Part shown: piece after piece, positions 29,327 through 38,342 of the stretch
Layout of the letters: every line of letters starts with the position of its first letter
How positions within the stretch are numbered: position 1 is the stretch's first letter
Assembly: GCF_017565645.3 (NCBI RefSeq)
Contig: NZ_CP086137.1
Coordinates: forward strand, 186,001-250,000
Source: Bradyrhizobium barranii subsp. barranii
GTDB lineage: Bacteria; Pseudomonadota; Alphaproteobacteria; Rhizobiales; Xanthobacteraceae
DNA length: 64,000 nt
Direction: 5' to 3'
Notes under the pieces: generated by a model
The model's input: only the letters and a program-made list of their open reading frames with translations
What the model was told of the DNA's origin: nothing
Database searches by the model: none
Program-made: the position numbers and the translations under genes

Positions 29327-29474
29327 ACGGAACGCGGTCGTCAGCGGCTGTTCTCCGCACAATGACGGCAGTCCTGCGCTCAATGAGCAACACACCAATG
29401 GAGATGCCACTCTTGTCGAGTGGAAGGTGCAGCGGATTATGATCCGCTGCACTTCGATGACGCTGCACTAGGCA

Positions 29475-29708
29475 CTACTTTCGGTCATAGAGTCTCCGGA
29501 TTGCACGGCGACGGAGCCGACGGTAACGCTGCTTAGATACACCGAGCGCGCGTGCTTCTTCTTCGTAGAGTTCTCCGCGAATGAGACGGCGCATCATTGA
29601 TTCGAACCCCCAATTTTCCTTGACCCAGTTTGGCAAGCGGGCTTGCCGTCTGGCGGCTTGGTGACCAGGTAAGTTCAAAGTGCGGGGGTGGAAACGAGTT
29701 GCGGTCAT
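29475..29708 (-). CDS. Small basic HTH-like protein
   Basis: The 77-residue, strongly basic protein contains WGFESMMRRLIRGELYEEEA and RALGVSKQRYRRLRRRAIRR, which reads as a helix-turn-helix followed by an Arg-rich recognition helix. It could bind DNA or RNA. Its ATG overlaps the TAA of the upstream gene (TAATG), so the two minus-strand genes form an operon convergent with the plus-strand cluster. Confidence 0.5.
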   Translation of the reverse strand: MTATRFHPRTLNLPGHQAARRQARLPNWVKENWGFESMMRRLIRGELYEEEARALGVSKQRYRRLRRRAIRRLYDRK

Positions 29709-29899
29709 TATCGGGCACTCCTCTTCTTCGTCGCAAGCGGACTATTGTCGTTGTTTGCCAGTCTTGGTGATCGCCTGATCGGATTTACGTGCTGTGGTGG
29801 AGTGTTATTGAACACGACAAACGCGTTTCGGCACGAATAGCGGTCGAATATCATTCGAATTTCAGCACTGAGGTTTGGTTCTTTAGGCAAGTAACTCAT
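29708..29899 (-). CDS. Small protein of unknown function, coupled to the HTH-like gene
   Basis: The 63-residue product starts MSYLPKEPNLSAEIRMIFDR and becomes basic and Ser/Asn-rich at the C-terminus. It is the first gene of a two-gene minus-strand unit. The one-base stop-start overlap with the next gene is the main support. No family recognised. Confidence 0.45.
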   Translation of the reverse strand: MSYLPKEPNLSAEIRMIFDRYSCRNAFVVFNNTPPQHVNPIRRSPRLANNDNSPLATKKRSAR

Positions 29900-30098
29900 T
29901 CTATTCCTCTTATAATCAAAACCGGCACGAAGGGATTTCGGGGCGCGTTTGATTTCCAGATGATGCCACGGGCAGCGTTTTTATCCCATTTCGCGGTTTT
30001 CGTGCATTTTCCAATGATAAGACAGTTGGCACTCAGACAACTCTGGACTATCTTTCGTAATCACGCGCTTGAACGATTTCGAATGATAAGATCAGACG
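29900..30098. other. Divergent intergenic region
   Basis: An AT-rich gap between divergent genes; it presumably holds promoters for both. No specific motif is claimed. Confidence 0.35.
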
Positions 30099-30816
30099 AT
30101 GCCTGCTTTTCTCAGACACTTCATGTTCAAGCATCCGCTGTTCCGTAAACGGGAGAGCGACACGGGCGTTCATTGGGAAAGCAGCATCTATTATCTTTGG
30201 TGGGAATTCCTCCGTCGCCATGAGGGGTACCGCAAGACCTGCGAGCGCGACGGCAATGGGCAGTACAGCCGAGCTGTACGAGGATTTCGGCGACGTGCAT
30301 GCGGTGGACTTCAAGACTTGGTGGACGACGGGAGATCGTGGCGCTCGATTGTTTGCCGAACCCGCGGTCACAAGCAGCGTGATCCCGCTCCTGCCATCCG
30401 ACATATCGGCAATTCAGGACAGTTGGGAAAACGGATCACAACTTGTCATTGCAATCCCGCTAACATTCTCAAAGCGAGCAATATTGAGCCACGTAAAGAC
30501 AATCCTGCAAAAGCGGCACAAGAGGGGACGCGGGCAACGAGTGATGAAGGATTCGAAAGCAGAATATCCCGTCTCAGCCCAATTCCGCGTCTCATCACTC
30601 AAGACGGACCTTGAAGCATACGACTTGCGGCTGCGTGAACCTGATCTGAAGCTGTGGCAGATTGCGCAGCGGCTTCGATTTTCAGCCAAGCTGAGCGAAA
30701 ACGATATCAACGTTGCTGAGAAGAAAGCCGCGATGTCAGTCGCCGCTTTCCGTAAGCTTGCCCATGCGAAGCGTGTGATTGACGCGGTTGCAAAAGGTCG
30801 CTTTCCAGTACCATAG
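30099..30816 (+). pseudogene. Plasmid/element-associated conserved protein, frameshifted
   Basis: The first frame from ATG 30099 reads WESSIYYLWWEFLRRHEGYR. From about 30260 the reading must move one base, at a GGG run, to ELYEDFGDVHAVDFKTWWTT, GARLFAEP, then an A/R/K-rich helical tail to the stop at 30816. Joined, it is about 238 residues. The YYLWWE...DFGDV...FKTWW pattern belongs to a family I know only as hypothetical proteins on plasmids and genomic islands. The second frame has its own ATG at 30220, so a shorter protein might be made. Confidence 0.65.
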
Positions 30817-30838
30817 CTGAATACGGAGGCTGCGTTCC

Positions 30839-31186
30839 TTGACGCTCTCAGAATTCGAGATCAAACGCTGCGAGAAGATGGTTGCCGAATTCGTCCAGAG
30901 GCGACGACCACGACCGCACGTCCGCCACCAAGTCGACCTGACATTCCGTATCGATGACCAGAGTGTCGAGATTTACGAGGTCCGCCCCCATTGGAAGGAT
31001 GCAAGCAGGAAGATCGAGAATCCCATCGCCAAAGCGACGTACAACAAGAGCGCTCGCAATTGGAAGGTCTTCTGGCAACGAGCGGACCTCAAGTGGCACG
31101 GCTACGAGCCAAATCTGACGGTGCCGTCAATTGAAGCCTTCTTGGATGTTGTAGAGAAGGACGAACATGCCTGCTTCTTCGGCTAG
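30839..31186 (+). CDS. DUF3024 family protein
   Basis: The TTG start at 30839 is preceded by GGAGG at 8 nt spacing. The 115-residue product has EFEIKRCEKMVAEFVQRRRP, FRIDDQSVEIYEVRPHW, KATYNKSARNWKVFWQRADL and KWHGYEP, the complete DUF3024 pattern at normal length. These are small cytosolic proteins of unknown function, often on plasmids and islands. Confidence 0.85.
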   Translation: MTLSEFEIKRCEKMVAEFVQRRRPRPHVRHQVDLTFRIDDQSVEIYEVRPHWKDASRKIENPIAKATYNKSARNWKVFWQRADLKWHGYEPNLTVPSIEAFLDVVEKDEHACFFG

Positions 31187-31199
31187 AACTGCTGGCGTC

Positions 31200-31349
31200 T
31201 CAATGAACGAAGCGACGTTCGTAGTCGTACAATCGGAAGCCGTACTTCGCGGCATTGGCTCGCGACTTGTCGTCCAAGTGACTCATAGAGTCGGGATTAC
31301 ACATCGATGCCGCGCGCTCAAATTCCTCTGGCTGACAGTCCTCGACTAT
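31200..31349 (-). pseudogene. C-terminal part of gene split by IS1111-type element 2
   Basis: The minus frame reads IVEDCQPEEFERAASMCNPD and ends YGFRLYDYERRFVH with TGA at 31200-31202. It is in register with the 5' part at 32716-33241 and was separated from it by the IS1111-type element. Function unknown. Confidence 0.75.
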
Positions 31350-31359
31350 AGAACGGCCC

Positions 31360-31605
31360 GGTTAGCAAGGTATTTTTCAGCGTGTATCACCGTCGGACGG
31401 TGCAGTCATATGTCCGGCCTATCCGCACGGTCATTGACCGCTGGCCACGATGAGATCCGCGATGCCGGTCGCCTAATCAATTTTACGCGCTCAGTCGCGC
31501 ACTGCGTCAGACGGTCTGATCGGCATCGGGGTATCGCCCCTCGGGTTCATCACGCTTTGGCACCTTGCCGCTTTATCCCAACGCCAAGGCGCTGGGAATT
31601 GTGGA
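31360..31605 (-). ncRNA. Candidate bridge-RNA region of IS1111-type element 2
   Basis: Non-coding DNA between the sub-terminal repeat and the transposase stop, in the same relative position as in the element at 5 kb. The two regions share short stretches (CATATGTC followed by CGG or GCGG) but are not close copies. The call is by position and family knowledge only. Confidence 0.3.
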
Positions 31606-32637
31606 TTAAGCCGTCACCGGCGTCGTCGGTGATTGATAGGTTCCGCCCTTGACGAGAAGCGCCCATATGATGCGCGCCATCTTGTTCGCAAGTGCCACTG
31701 CGGCCACCTTATAGGGACGGCGCGCAATTATGGATACGACCCAGGCAGGTAGCTTCACGCCTCTGCGGGCCTGCTTGAGGATCGACGTCGCACCAACAAT
31801 CAGTAAAGTTCGCAACTGCTTGTTGCCCTGCTTCGAGATCTTGCCGAGCCGCTCTTTCCCTCCGCTGGAGTTCGCCCTTGGGGTGATGCCGATCCAGGCG
31901 GCCAAATCCCGCCCTGTTCGGAAGGCTGCCGGATCCTGGACGACGGCGCGAACAGTCGCGGCGATAATAGGGCCTACGCCAGGAATGGTCGTCAGACGAC
32001 GGGCGGCATCATCGGCCTTCACGGCCGCGACAATTTTGGTGTCGAGCATATCGATCCGTGTTGTCAGGCTTTCGATTTGCTCGGCCATCTCCAGAAGCGC
32101 GGCTCGAGCCGAAGCAGGGAGGCGTCTGTCTTGATCGTCGCGCAGTACGGCAACGAGCTTGGCAATGCTGGTCATGCCGGTCGCGGCAATGATCCCGAGC
32201 TCCGCCATGTGGGCACGCATAGCATTCGCAGTCTGGCTTCGCTGACGAACAAGTAACTCTCGGGTCTTCAAAACCATCCCGGCAGCTTGCTCCTCAGGTG
32301 ATTTGACGGGCACGAAGCGCATTGTCGGGCGCGACACGGCTTCGCAGATCGCCTCTGCATCGGCTGCGTCGGTCTTGTTTCGCTTGACGTAAGCTTTCAC
32401 ATAGGCAGGCGGCATCAAGCGGACGGTGTGGCCGAATTCGCTGATCGCGTTCGCCCAGTAATGGGCCGTCCCGCAGGCCTCCATCCCTACCAAGCAAGCT
32501 GGAAGGCTCCGAAAGAAGGGCAGAACCTGCGATCGCCGCAATGTGCGACGGACCAGGACTTTCCCGTTTTCGGCGATGCCGTGAACTTGAAAGATCGATT
32601 TGGCCAAATCCAAACCCACCGTGATAATCGTCTCCAT
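31606..32637 (-). CDS. IS1111-type (IS110 family) transposase
   Basis: This intact 343-residue DEDD transposase has the RuvC-like N-terminus ITVGLDLAKSIFQVHG, Asp residues in RNKTDAADAEAICEA, a central coiled coil, and a C-terminal domain with LTTIPGVGPIIAATVRA and ITPRANSSGGKERLG containing the catalytic-type serine. The start ATG 32637 follows AGGAAGGACC. It is related to, but clearly different from, the frameshifted copy at 5.3-6.3 kb. Confidence 0.94.
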   Translation of the reverse strand: METIITVGLDLAKSIFQVHGIAENGKVLVRRTLRRSQVLPFFRSLPACLVGMEACGTAHYWANAISEFGHTVRLMPPAYVKAYVKRNKTDAADAEAICEAVSRPTMRFVPVKSPEEQAAGMVLKTRELLVRQRSQTANAMRAHMAELGIIAATGMTSIAKLVAVLRDDQDRRLPASARAALLEMAEQIESLTTRIDMLDTKIVAAVKADDAARRLTTIPGVGPIIAATVRAVVQDPAAFRTGRDLAAWIGITPRANSSGGKERLGKISKQGNKQLRTLLIVGATSILKQARRGVKLPAWVVSIIARRPYKVAAVALANKMARIIWALLVKGGTYQSPTTPVTA

Positions 32638-32715
32638 GGAATGGTCCTTCCTTTGTGGCGCCCTCTCTACGCGACCACGTTAGGCACTTTTAAAGCCGGT
32701 TCGAAGGGCCGTTCC

Positions 32716-33241
32716 ACACCCAATTCTCGTCCGTCGCCTTCTCTGCCAACGGCACAACGAACGCGAAAACGAAGTGAGACCCCAGGGTTCTCTTGGTATT
32801 CGATCGTTTTTCGAACCCGTATTGTAGGTAGGATTTTACCACCTCCCTCGCGTTCTCAGAACAGAATTTCGAGGATGGCAACGCATGCTTTGTTCGTACC
32901 CATTCCTCCACGATATCCATGTCAAAGGCTTTCGCCTTCTCGATTGAAGCGGTCACAAACGATCCAATATCGATTGGATGATCGTCGCTGGAAAGCGGAA
33001 CGCTTTCGGCGCATGCAGCCGCCATCGCGTCAACTGCTCGATCAATGTCCGTGCGGTTGAATTTAAACACTTCCTCAACGTCGCCAATTCGATAGACACC
33101 GAAATAGCGCGGATACGTCCAAAGCTCATCCCAACTCGACGCTACGTTTGGCGAGGAGTGAAAAAGATGGGATTTGACGCAATCAGCGAGAAGCCTAGGC
33201 AGGTCAGTATTATCGATTGAGAATCCGATAGCAGACGTCAT
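32716..33241 (-). pseudogene. N-terminal part of gene split by IS1111-type element 2
   Basis: The ATG at 33241 starts MTSAIGFSIDNTDLPRLLAD. About 175 residues follow, ending ATDENWVW at the element edge. Notable are YPRYFGVYRIGDVEEVFKFN and an acidic helix DIDRAVDAMAAACAE. With the C-terminal piece the protein would have about 225 residues. I recognise no family. A TTG at 33268 is a less likely start. Confidence 0.75.
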
Positions 33242-33536
33242 GACGTGACCCTTTTGAACATTTGACAAAGGCAGCCCTCATCAAATGCTCTGGGAATGCC
33301 GTGTATGACTATTTATCCTGCGAGGCACCGAACCTCGTATTTGTCGCCGATGCCTTCCAAACCATCTGGCATGGTCGCTGGCTGTACTTTCCGCGTCCTC
33401 AAGGCATTCCGACCCGCCAAAAGGCAACCATACCAGCGACCATTCAGTTGCCTGCCTGCCCCGGTCCTTTGACCAATCCCCGCCTGCGTGTATTGTTTCG
33501 ATGTTTGTCACTTGAAGTGGCTTTCGACATTTCGTA
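33242..33536. other. Intergenic, former promoter region of the exonuclease gene
   Basis: This gap ends with TCGTA, the IS21 duplication. Before the IS21 insertion it joined directly to the exonuclease start, so it presumably carries promoters for the two divergent genes. Confidence 0.45.
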
Positions 33537-33709
33537 TGCGCGTTTCGCGGGATCGTGAGCGCGGATTTCAGGGGATCGTGAGCAGAGATTTCAGACGATC
33601 GTGAGCAACGATTTCGCGGGATCGTGAGCAAGGCTTTCGGAGCCTTGCAGCGCTTCGGCCGACAACTCAACCGGCTTAGGGATGACCTCGTGGTTAACGA
33701 GGAAGTCCA

Positions 33710-35251
33710 ATGCCTACCCAGAGATTGTCGATGCGCCGGATCAAGGAAGTCCTTCGGTTAAAACATTTTCAAGGCCTGCCAGAGCGGGCCATCGCGCGGA
33801 GCGTGGGCGTCAGCAACGGCGTTGTGCACAGCTACCTGAGCCGCGCCCGCTCTGCTGGGTTGAGCTGGCCGCTTCCGGAGGGAATGACCGATGAAGACCT
33901 GGAGCTTTTGCTTTTCCCGGCCCCACGACCAGCGTCTCAGAGCCCGCAGCGGCCGGTGCCCGACTGGAGCTACATCGATAAAGAGCTCCGCCGGCGCAAC
34001 GTAACCCGTCGCCTGCTCTGGGAGGAGTATCGCGCCGTTAATCCCGACGGTTTCGGGTACACGTGGTTCTGCACTACCTACGAGGCCTGGAAGGGGCGGG
34101 TCCGACCTTCGATGCGGCAGATTCATCTGGGCGGCGAGAAGGTGTTCGTGGATTTCGCCGGCGACACCATCGACATCGTCGATCCGCTGACCGGGGAAGT
34201 GCAGCCGATGAAGCTGTTCGTCGCGGCGATGGGCGCTTCGAACTACACCTACGCCGAGGCCTGCCCCAGCGAGAGCTTGGCCGACTGGATCCGGGCCCAC
34301 GTCAACTTGTTCACGTTTTTGAGCGGAACGCCGACGTTCGTGGTCTGCGACAACCTCAAAGCCGCCGTCAGCAACCCCGACCGCTACGATCCCGGCCTCA
34401 ATCGCACTTATGCCGAGATGGCGAGCCATTACGGCACGGCCATTCTCGCCGCACGGCCGCGGCGCCCAAAAGACAAGGCGAAGGTCGAGGTCGCGGTGCA
34501 AATCGCCCAGCGCTGGATTCTGGCCCGGCTGCGCAATCAGCGCTTCTTTTCCCGGGCCGAGCTCAACGCCGCCATCAAGACACTCGTCGACGAACTCAAT
34601 GCTCGTCAAATGCGTGGCTTCGGCTCAAGCCGCGCCGAACTGTTTGCCGAACTCGACAAACCCAAGCTAACCCCGCTGCCAGATCAGCCTTATGCCTTCG
34701 CACGCTGGAAGCGCTGCCGCCTCGCTCCCGATTATCATGTCGAGGTCGACGGCCATTGGTACTCCGCGCCGTATCGTCTGATTGGCGAGCTGGTCGATGC
34801 CCGTATCGACGATCGGACGGTCGAGATCTTCCACAAGGGCCAGCGGATCGCCAGCCATGCCCGCGCGCCCAACCGACGCGGACACACCACCATCGCCGAC
34901 CACATGCCCAGCGCCCATCGCCGCTACGGCAAATGGACCCCCGCCGCGGTGATCGCCGCCGGCGAGCGGATCGGTCCTTCGACAGCAGCGTTTTTCCAGG
35001 CCGTGATCGACGCCCGGCCCCATCCAGAACAAGGCTTTCGAACCTGCCTTGGCATTCTGGCGCTCGTCAAAAGCTACGGCGCCGAACGCCTCGACGCAGC
35101 CTGCCGGAGGGGCATCCTCATCAAGGCGCGCTCCGTCGCCTCGATTAGATCGATCCTCCAGAACGGCCTCGATCGCACGTTCTTCGACGAATCTTTCGAG
35201 CACCAGCCCCTGCGCCACGGCAATATCCGCGGACGCGACTACTTCCACTGA
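33710..35251 (+). CDS. istA: IS21 transposase IstA
   Basis: The 513-residue DDE transposase has an N-terminal HTH (HFQGLPERAIARSVGVSNGV) and core Asp residues in VFVDFAGDTIDIV and FVVCDNLKAAV, with Glu in KAKVEVAVQIAQRW. It is complete. It pairs with the downstream istB, 18 bp away. Confidence 0.94.
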   Translation: MPTQRLSMRRIKEVLRLKHFQGLPERAIARSVGVSNGVVHSYLSRARSAGLSWPLPEGMTDEDLELLLFPAPRPASQSPQRPVPDWSYIDKELRRRNVTRRLLWEEYRAVNPDGFGYTWFCTTYEAWKGRVRPSMRQIHLGGEKVFVDFAGDTIDIVDPLTGEVQPMKLFVAAMGASNYTYAEACPSESLADWIRAHVNLFTFLSGTPTFVVCDNLKAAVSNPDRYDPGLNRTYAEMASHYGTAILAARPRRPKDKAKVEVAVQIAQRWILARLRNQRFFSRAELNAAIKTLVDELNARQMRGFGSSRAELFAELDKPKLTPLPDQPYAFARWKRCRLAPDYHVEVDGHWYSAPYRLIGELVDARIDDRTVEIFHKGQRIASHARAPNRRGHTTIADHMPSAHRRYGKWTPAAVIAAGERIGPSTAAFFQAVIDARPHPEQGFRTCLGILALVKSYGAERLDAACRRGILIKARSVASIRSILQNGLDRTFFDESFEHQPLRHGNIRGRDYFH

Positions 35252-35269
35252 AGCAAGGAGAGACCCGGC

Positions 35270-36031
35270 ATGCTTAACCACCCAACCCACGAACGGCTGA
35301 TCGAGCTTGGCCTGACCGGAATGGCCAAGGCCTTCGAGGAGCAGCGCCGATCGCCCGATCTCGAAGCCCTGCCGTTCGAAGATCGCATCGGCCTGTTGGT
35401 CGACCGCGAAGCCGCCGAACGCGACACCAGGCGGCTCACCACGCGCCTCAAGATCGCCGCACTGCGCCAGACTGCTTGCGTCGAGGACGTCGATCTGCGC
35501 ACCCCGCGGGGCATCGACCGCGCCGTTTTCGCCAAACTGGTCGAAGGTCGCTGGATCGATCGCCACGAGAATTTGCTCGTCACCGGGGCAACCGGCCTGG
35601 GCAAAAGTTGGTTAGCCTGCGCGCTCGGCCACAAGGCCTGCCGCGACAACCGATCAGTCCTCTATCATCGCGTTCCAAGGCTGTTCGAGGCGCTCGCGCT
35701 CGCGCGCGGAGACGGACGCTACGCCCGGCTCCTCAAAAGCCTCGGCCGCGCTCAGCTTCTGATTTTGGATGATTGGGGACTATCGGTGCTCACCGCCGCG
35801 GAACGCCGCGATCTGCTCGAAATCCTCGAGGACCGACATGGCCGCGCATCCACCATCGTCACAAGTCAGCTCCCCGTGGACACCTGGCATGGAGCCATTG
35901 GGGACCCCACGGTCGCCGACGCCATTCTCGATCGCCTCGTCCACAACGCCCACCGCCTCCAGCTCACCGGAGAAAGCATGCGAAAACGCAGCGCCAAAAC
36001 CATCACCCTTGACGGCCAACCAGAACACTGA
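35270..36031 (+). CDS. istB: IS21 helper ATPase IstB
   Basis: The 253-residue AAA+ protein has Walker A TGATGLGKSW and Walker B LLILDDWG, and an N-terminal LTGMAKAFEEQ segment typical of IstB. AAGGAGAG precedes the ATG. Complete. Confidence 0.94.
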   Translation: MLNHPTHERLIELGLTGMAKAFEEQRRSPDLEALPFEDRIGLLVDREAAERDTRRLTTRLKIAALRQTACVEDVDLRTPRGIDRAVFAKLVEGRWIDRHENLLVTGATGLGKSWLACALGHKACRDNRSVLYHRVPRLFEALALARGDGRYARLLKSLGRAQLLILDDWGLSVLTAAERRDLLEILEDRHGRASTIVTSQLPVDTWHGAIGDPTVADAILDRLVHNAHRLQLTGESMRKRSAKTITLDGQPEH

Positions 36032-36141
36032 CTCTATCTCCCATCGGCCGTAGCGGGCTGCTCACGATCGTCTGAATTCAGTGCTCACGATCGCGCGAAA
36101 TCGATGCTCACGATCCGTGAAATCCGCATCGTAGGCGCACA

Positions 36142-36566
36142 ATGCCAAGTGTTATTGTTTGGGACTTAGAAACGGTGCCCGATTTGTCTGGCTTCGCTAA
36201 AGCGAACGGACTCAGCGATAAGACCGCTCAGGAAGTCGGGATGCCATAGGCGACAAATTTCCGAAGCACATCTATCATTCAATCGTCTGCATCGGGGCAG
36301 TTGTTGCTCACCTCGAAGGTGATCATTGGACGGTTGATGCCATCGGCGCTCCGCACGTTGGCGACCGCACTGAACCCGAATTGATTGCTGCGTTCGTAGA
36401 CAGGATTGCTCAACTACGACCTCAGCTTGTTACCTTCAATGGCAGTAGCTTCGATCTTCCTGTCTTACGATATCGCGCCATGGTGCATGGTATCGCCGCG
36501 CCAGGCTTATCCAGCCGCGCCTATTTTAAGCGATACAGCACCGATGCTCTTGACTTATGCGACGAG
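36142..36566 (+). pseudogene. PolB-like 3'-5' exonuclease, 5' part (frameshifted, split by IS3)
   Basis: ATG 36142 starts MPSVIVWDLETVPDLSGFAK, with the exonuclease I motif Asp and Glu (WDLET). A one-base deletion near 36236 forces the frame into TAG. In the shifted frame the protein continues GDKFPKHIYHSIVCIGAVVA, then LVTFNGSSFDLPVLRYRAMV (motif II), to LCDE at the IS3 border. This is the DNA_pol_B_exo2 family of predicted 3'-5' exonucleases. The gene is broken twice and has lost its upstream region to IS21. Confidence 0.9.
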
Positions 36567-36710
36567 AGCTGGCCCCGGTTGTTTGGACAGCGCCCCGCTG
36601 GATTTAAGTGGATTCCTGCCGGGTTATGCTGAACGCGGGGCTTTACGGTTTTGTCGTTGCGTCGGGAGGGCGTAGCCCGACCAGAGCGACGACAAAACCG
36701 TCGGCGACGG

Positions 36711-37538
36711 TCATGCGGCCATCACCATAGCTTGCGTGCCGAAGTAAGCCTCGTCGGGCGTGCGCCCGTCAAGGCTCGAGTGAGGGCGTCCCTGATTGTA
36801 GAAGGCCAGATACTTGGCAATTGACGCTCGCGCCTCGGACACGCTGTCGTAGGCGCGGAGATATACTTCTTCGTATTTGACCGTGCGCCAGAGCCGCTCG
36901 ACAAACACGTTGTCGCGCCAGGCGCCCTTGCCGTCCATGCTGATGGCGATCTTCGCGTCCAGCAGCACATCGGTGAACTCGAGGCTGGTGAACTGGCTGC
37001 CCTGATCCGTGTTGAAAATCTCGGGCCTGCCGTGCTTCGCCAACGCCTCCTGGACCGCTTCGACGCAGAAGGCCGCCTCCATTGTGATCGAGACGCGATG
37101 GGCCAGGACCCGTCGGCTGAACACATCGACGACCGCCGCGAGATAGACGAAGCCACGCCGCATCGGAATGTAGGTGATGTCCATTGCCCACGCATGGTCG
37201 GGCCGCTCGATCTTCAATCCGCGCAACAGGTACGGGTAGATCTTGTGACCCGGAGCCGGCTTGCTCGTGTTCGGGCGACGATAGACCGCCTCGATCCCCA
37301 TGCGCTTCATCAGCGTCGCGATGTGGCGGCGACCGGCGTATACGCCCTCCCGCCGCAGCAACGATCGCAGCATACGCGCTCCCGCGAAGGGATAATCGAG
37401 ATGCAGCTCATCGAGCCGACGCATCAAGGCAAGGTCCTCGGCCGAAACTGGCCGAGGTTCATAGTAGACCGTGCTGCGAGCCAGCTTCAGGACCTTCGCC
37501 TGGCGCACGATAGAAAGATCATGATCGCGGTCGATCAT
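36711..37538 (-). CDS. IS3 transposase OrfB
   Basis: This 275-residue integrase-core protein has D in WAMDITYIPM, D in FNTDQGSQFTS and E in VERLWRTVKYEE, with an N-terminal HTH_21 region (LARSTVYYEPRPVS). It starts ATG 37538, overlapping orfA by 4 nt (ATGA). Confidence 0.94.
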   Translation of the reverse strand: MIDRDHDLSIVRQAKVLKLARSTVYYEPRPVSAEDLALMRRLDELHLDYPFAGARMLRSLLRREGVYAGRRHIATLMKRMGIEAVYRRPNTSKPAPGHKIYPYLLRGLKIERPDHAWAMDITYIPMRRGFVYLAAVVDVFSRRVLAHRVSITMEAAFCVEAVQEALAKHGRPEIFNTDQGSQFTSLEFTDVLLDAKIAISMDGKGAWRDNVFVERLWRTVKYEEVYLRAYDSVSEARASIAKYLAFYNQGRPHSSLDGRTPDEAYFGTQAMVMAA

Positions 37539-37840
37539 CGCTTTGCGCTCAGCAGGCCCGCCTTGGTGAGCGCGCCGGACAAAAAATCGTTTTCCAACGC
37601 CAGCTCGCCGATCTTGGCATGTAACGCCTTCAAATCGACCGGCGTCTCGGCCGATGTCTTGTCATGCCCAAACACGCCGGCGGCGCCTTCCAGGAGCTGG
37701 TTTTTCCAGATCGTGATCTGGTTCGGATGAACATCAAACAGTTGCGCCAGCTCCGCCAGTGTCTTGTCGCCTTTGACCGCAGCCAAAGCAACCTTCGCCT
37801 TGAATGCCGGAGAATGCGTCCGGCGGCTCTTCTTCGTCAT
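37535..37840 (-). CDS. IS3 transposase OrfA
   Basis: The 101-residue subunit begins MTKKSRRTHSPAFKAKVALA at ATG 37840, preceded by AGGAG, which decides against the longer start at 37894. The HTH spans KTLAELAQLFDVHPNQITIW and the C-terminal coiled coil ALHAKIGELALENDFL supports oligomerisation with OrfB. Confidence 0.93.
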   Translation of the reverse strand: MTKKSRRTHSPAFKAKVALAAVKGDKTLAELAQLFDVHPNQITIWKNQLLEGAAGVFGHDKTSAETPVDLKALHAKIGELALENDFLSGALTKAGLLSAKR

Positions 37841-37932
37841 CTTCGCTCCTGATTCGCAGCAAGAATCCTCGCCGCTGTCAGGCAGAAAATCCACTCAAGC
37901 TACTGTCCGAATTTGCGGGGCCAGCTCTACGA

Positions 37933-38251
37933 ACTGTCCTCGTTCAGTTCCGGAGCGAAAGTGAAGCTTGACGAACTGAGCAAAATACTCGGCTTTCCCG
38001 GAAAGCCAGATGAAATTCATGGCGGCGAAGTTGAGCAGTATTTTCGAGCAGGACGAATCAAGGAAATCGCTGACTATTGCGAAACTGACGTCGTCAATAC
38101 CTACCGCGTCTGGCTGAGATACGAGTTGTTTTGCGGAAGGCTCTCTAGGTCCTCGTATGAGGCAAGCGAAATCTCGCTTGCAACCTTTTTGGCGGCTCGC
38201 CCGAGGCTTGAGTCCACTGCGGAAAGCAACGAGCTGCCGAAAGCCGTTTGA
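37933..38251 (+). pseudogene. PolB-like 3'-5' exonuclease, 3' part
   Basis: In frame with the 5' part after IS3 removal, it reads LSSFSSGAKVKLDELSKILG, GGEVEQYFRAGRIKEIADYC and ETDVVNTYRVWLRYEL. The last carries the exonuclease III motif (YCETDV), so the intact gene had all three motifs. It ends at TGA 38249-38251, just before the IS66 left end. Confidence 0.9.
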
Positions 38252-38342
38252 TCGATAGCGGTACGACGACCCCACCTCGTTTAGGTGGACGGGATGAGCG
38301 AGACTCGCGCGTGGATTTGACAACGCGAGGGACGCTCGTTCC

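Larger units (their letters stand above)
31350..32715 (-). mobile_element. IS110 family, IS1111-type element 2
   Basis: Sub-terminal inverted repeats GAACGGCCC (31351-31359) and its complement (32706-32714) bound an intact minus-strand transposase gene. The element interrupts a gene whose two parts lie at 31200-31349 and 32716-33241. No clear target duplication is visible, as is common for this family. The edges are certain to a few bases only. About 245 bp of non-coding sequence lie downstream of the transposase, the expected bridge-RNA position. Confidence 0.85.
33537..36128 (+). mobile_element. IS21-family insertion sequence, copy 2
   Basis: The ends carry multiple copies of GGATCGTGAGC (left, 33550-33632) and the complement (right, 36060-36118), the repeated transposase-binding sites of IS21. 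The 5-bp duplication TCGTA is present at 33532-33536 and 36129-36133, giving exact borders. The element differs from the 0.5-3.2 kb IS21 in sequence. Its right end lies 13 bp before the exonuclease start, so it cuts that gene from its promoter. Confidence 0.93.
36567..37928 (-). mobile_element. IS3-family element 2 inside the exonuclease gene
   Basis: Borders are fixed by the 4-bp duplication ACGA (36563-36566 and 37929-37932). Removing the element and one copy restores GAC GAA CTG TCC in frame. The inverted repeats share AGCTGGCCCCG and then GGACAG. Length is 1362 bp. orfA and orfB are both intact on the minus strand, so the element may be active. Confidence 0.93.

Noticed and set aside
33550..33632. 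CRISPR-like short repeats (GATCGTGAGC)
   Set aside because: They are the transposase-binding repeats of the IS21 end and occur inverted at the right end.
34063..35148. 361-residue plus-strand frame
   Set aside because: Alternative frame of istA copy 2 with Arg-rich composition.
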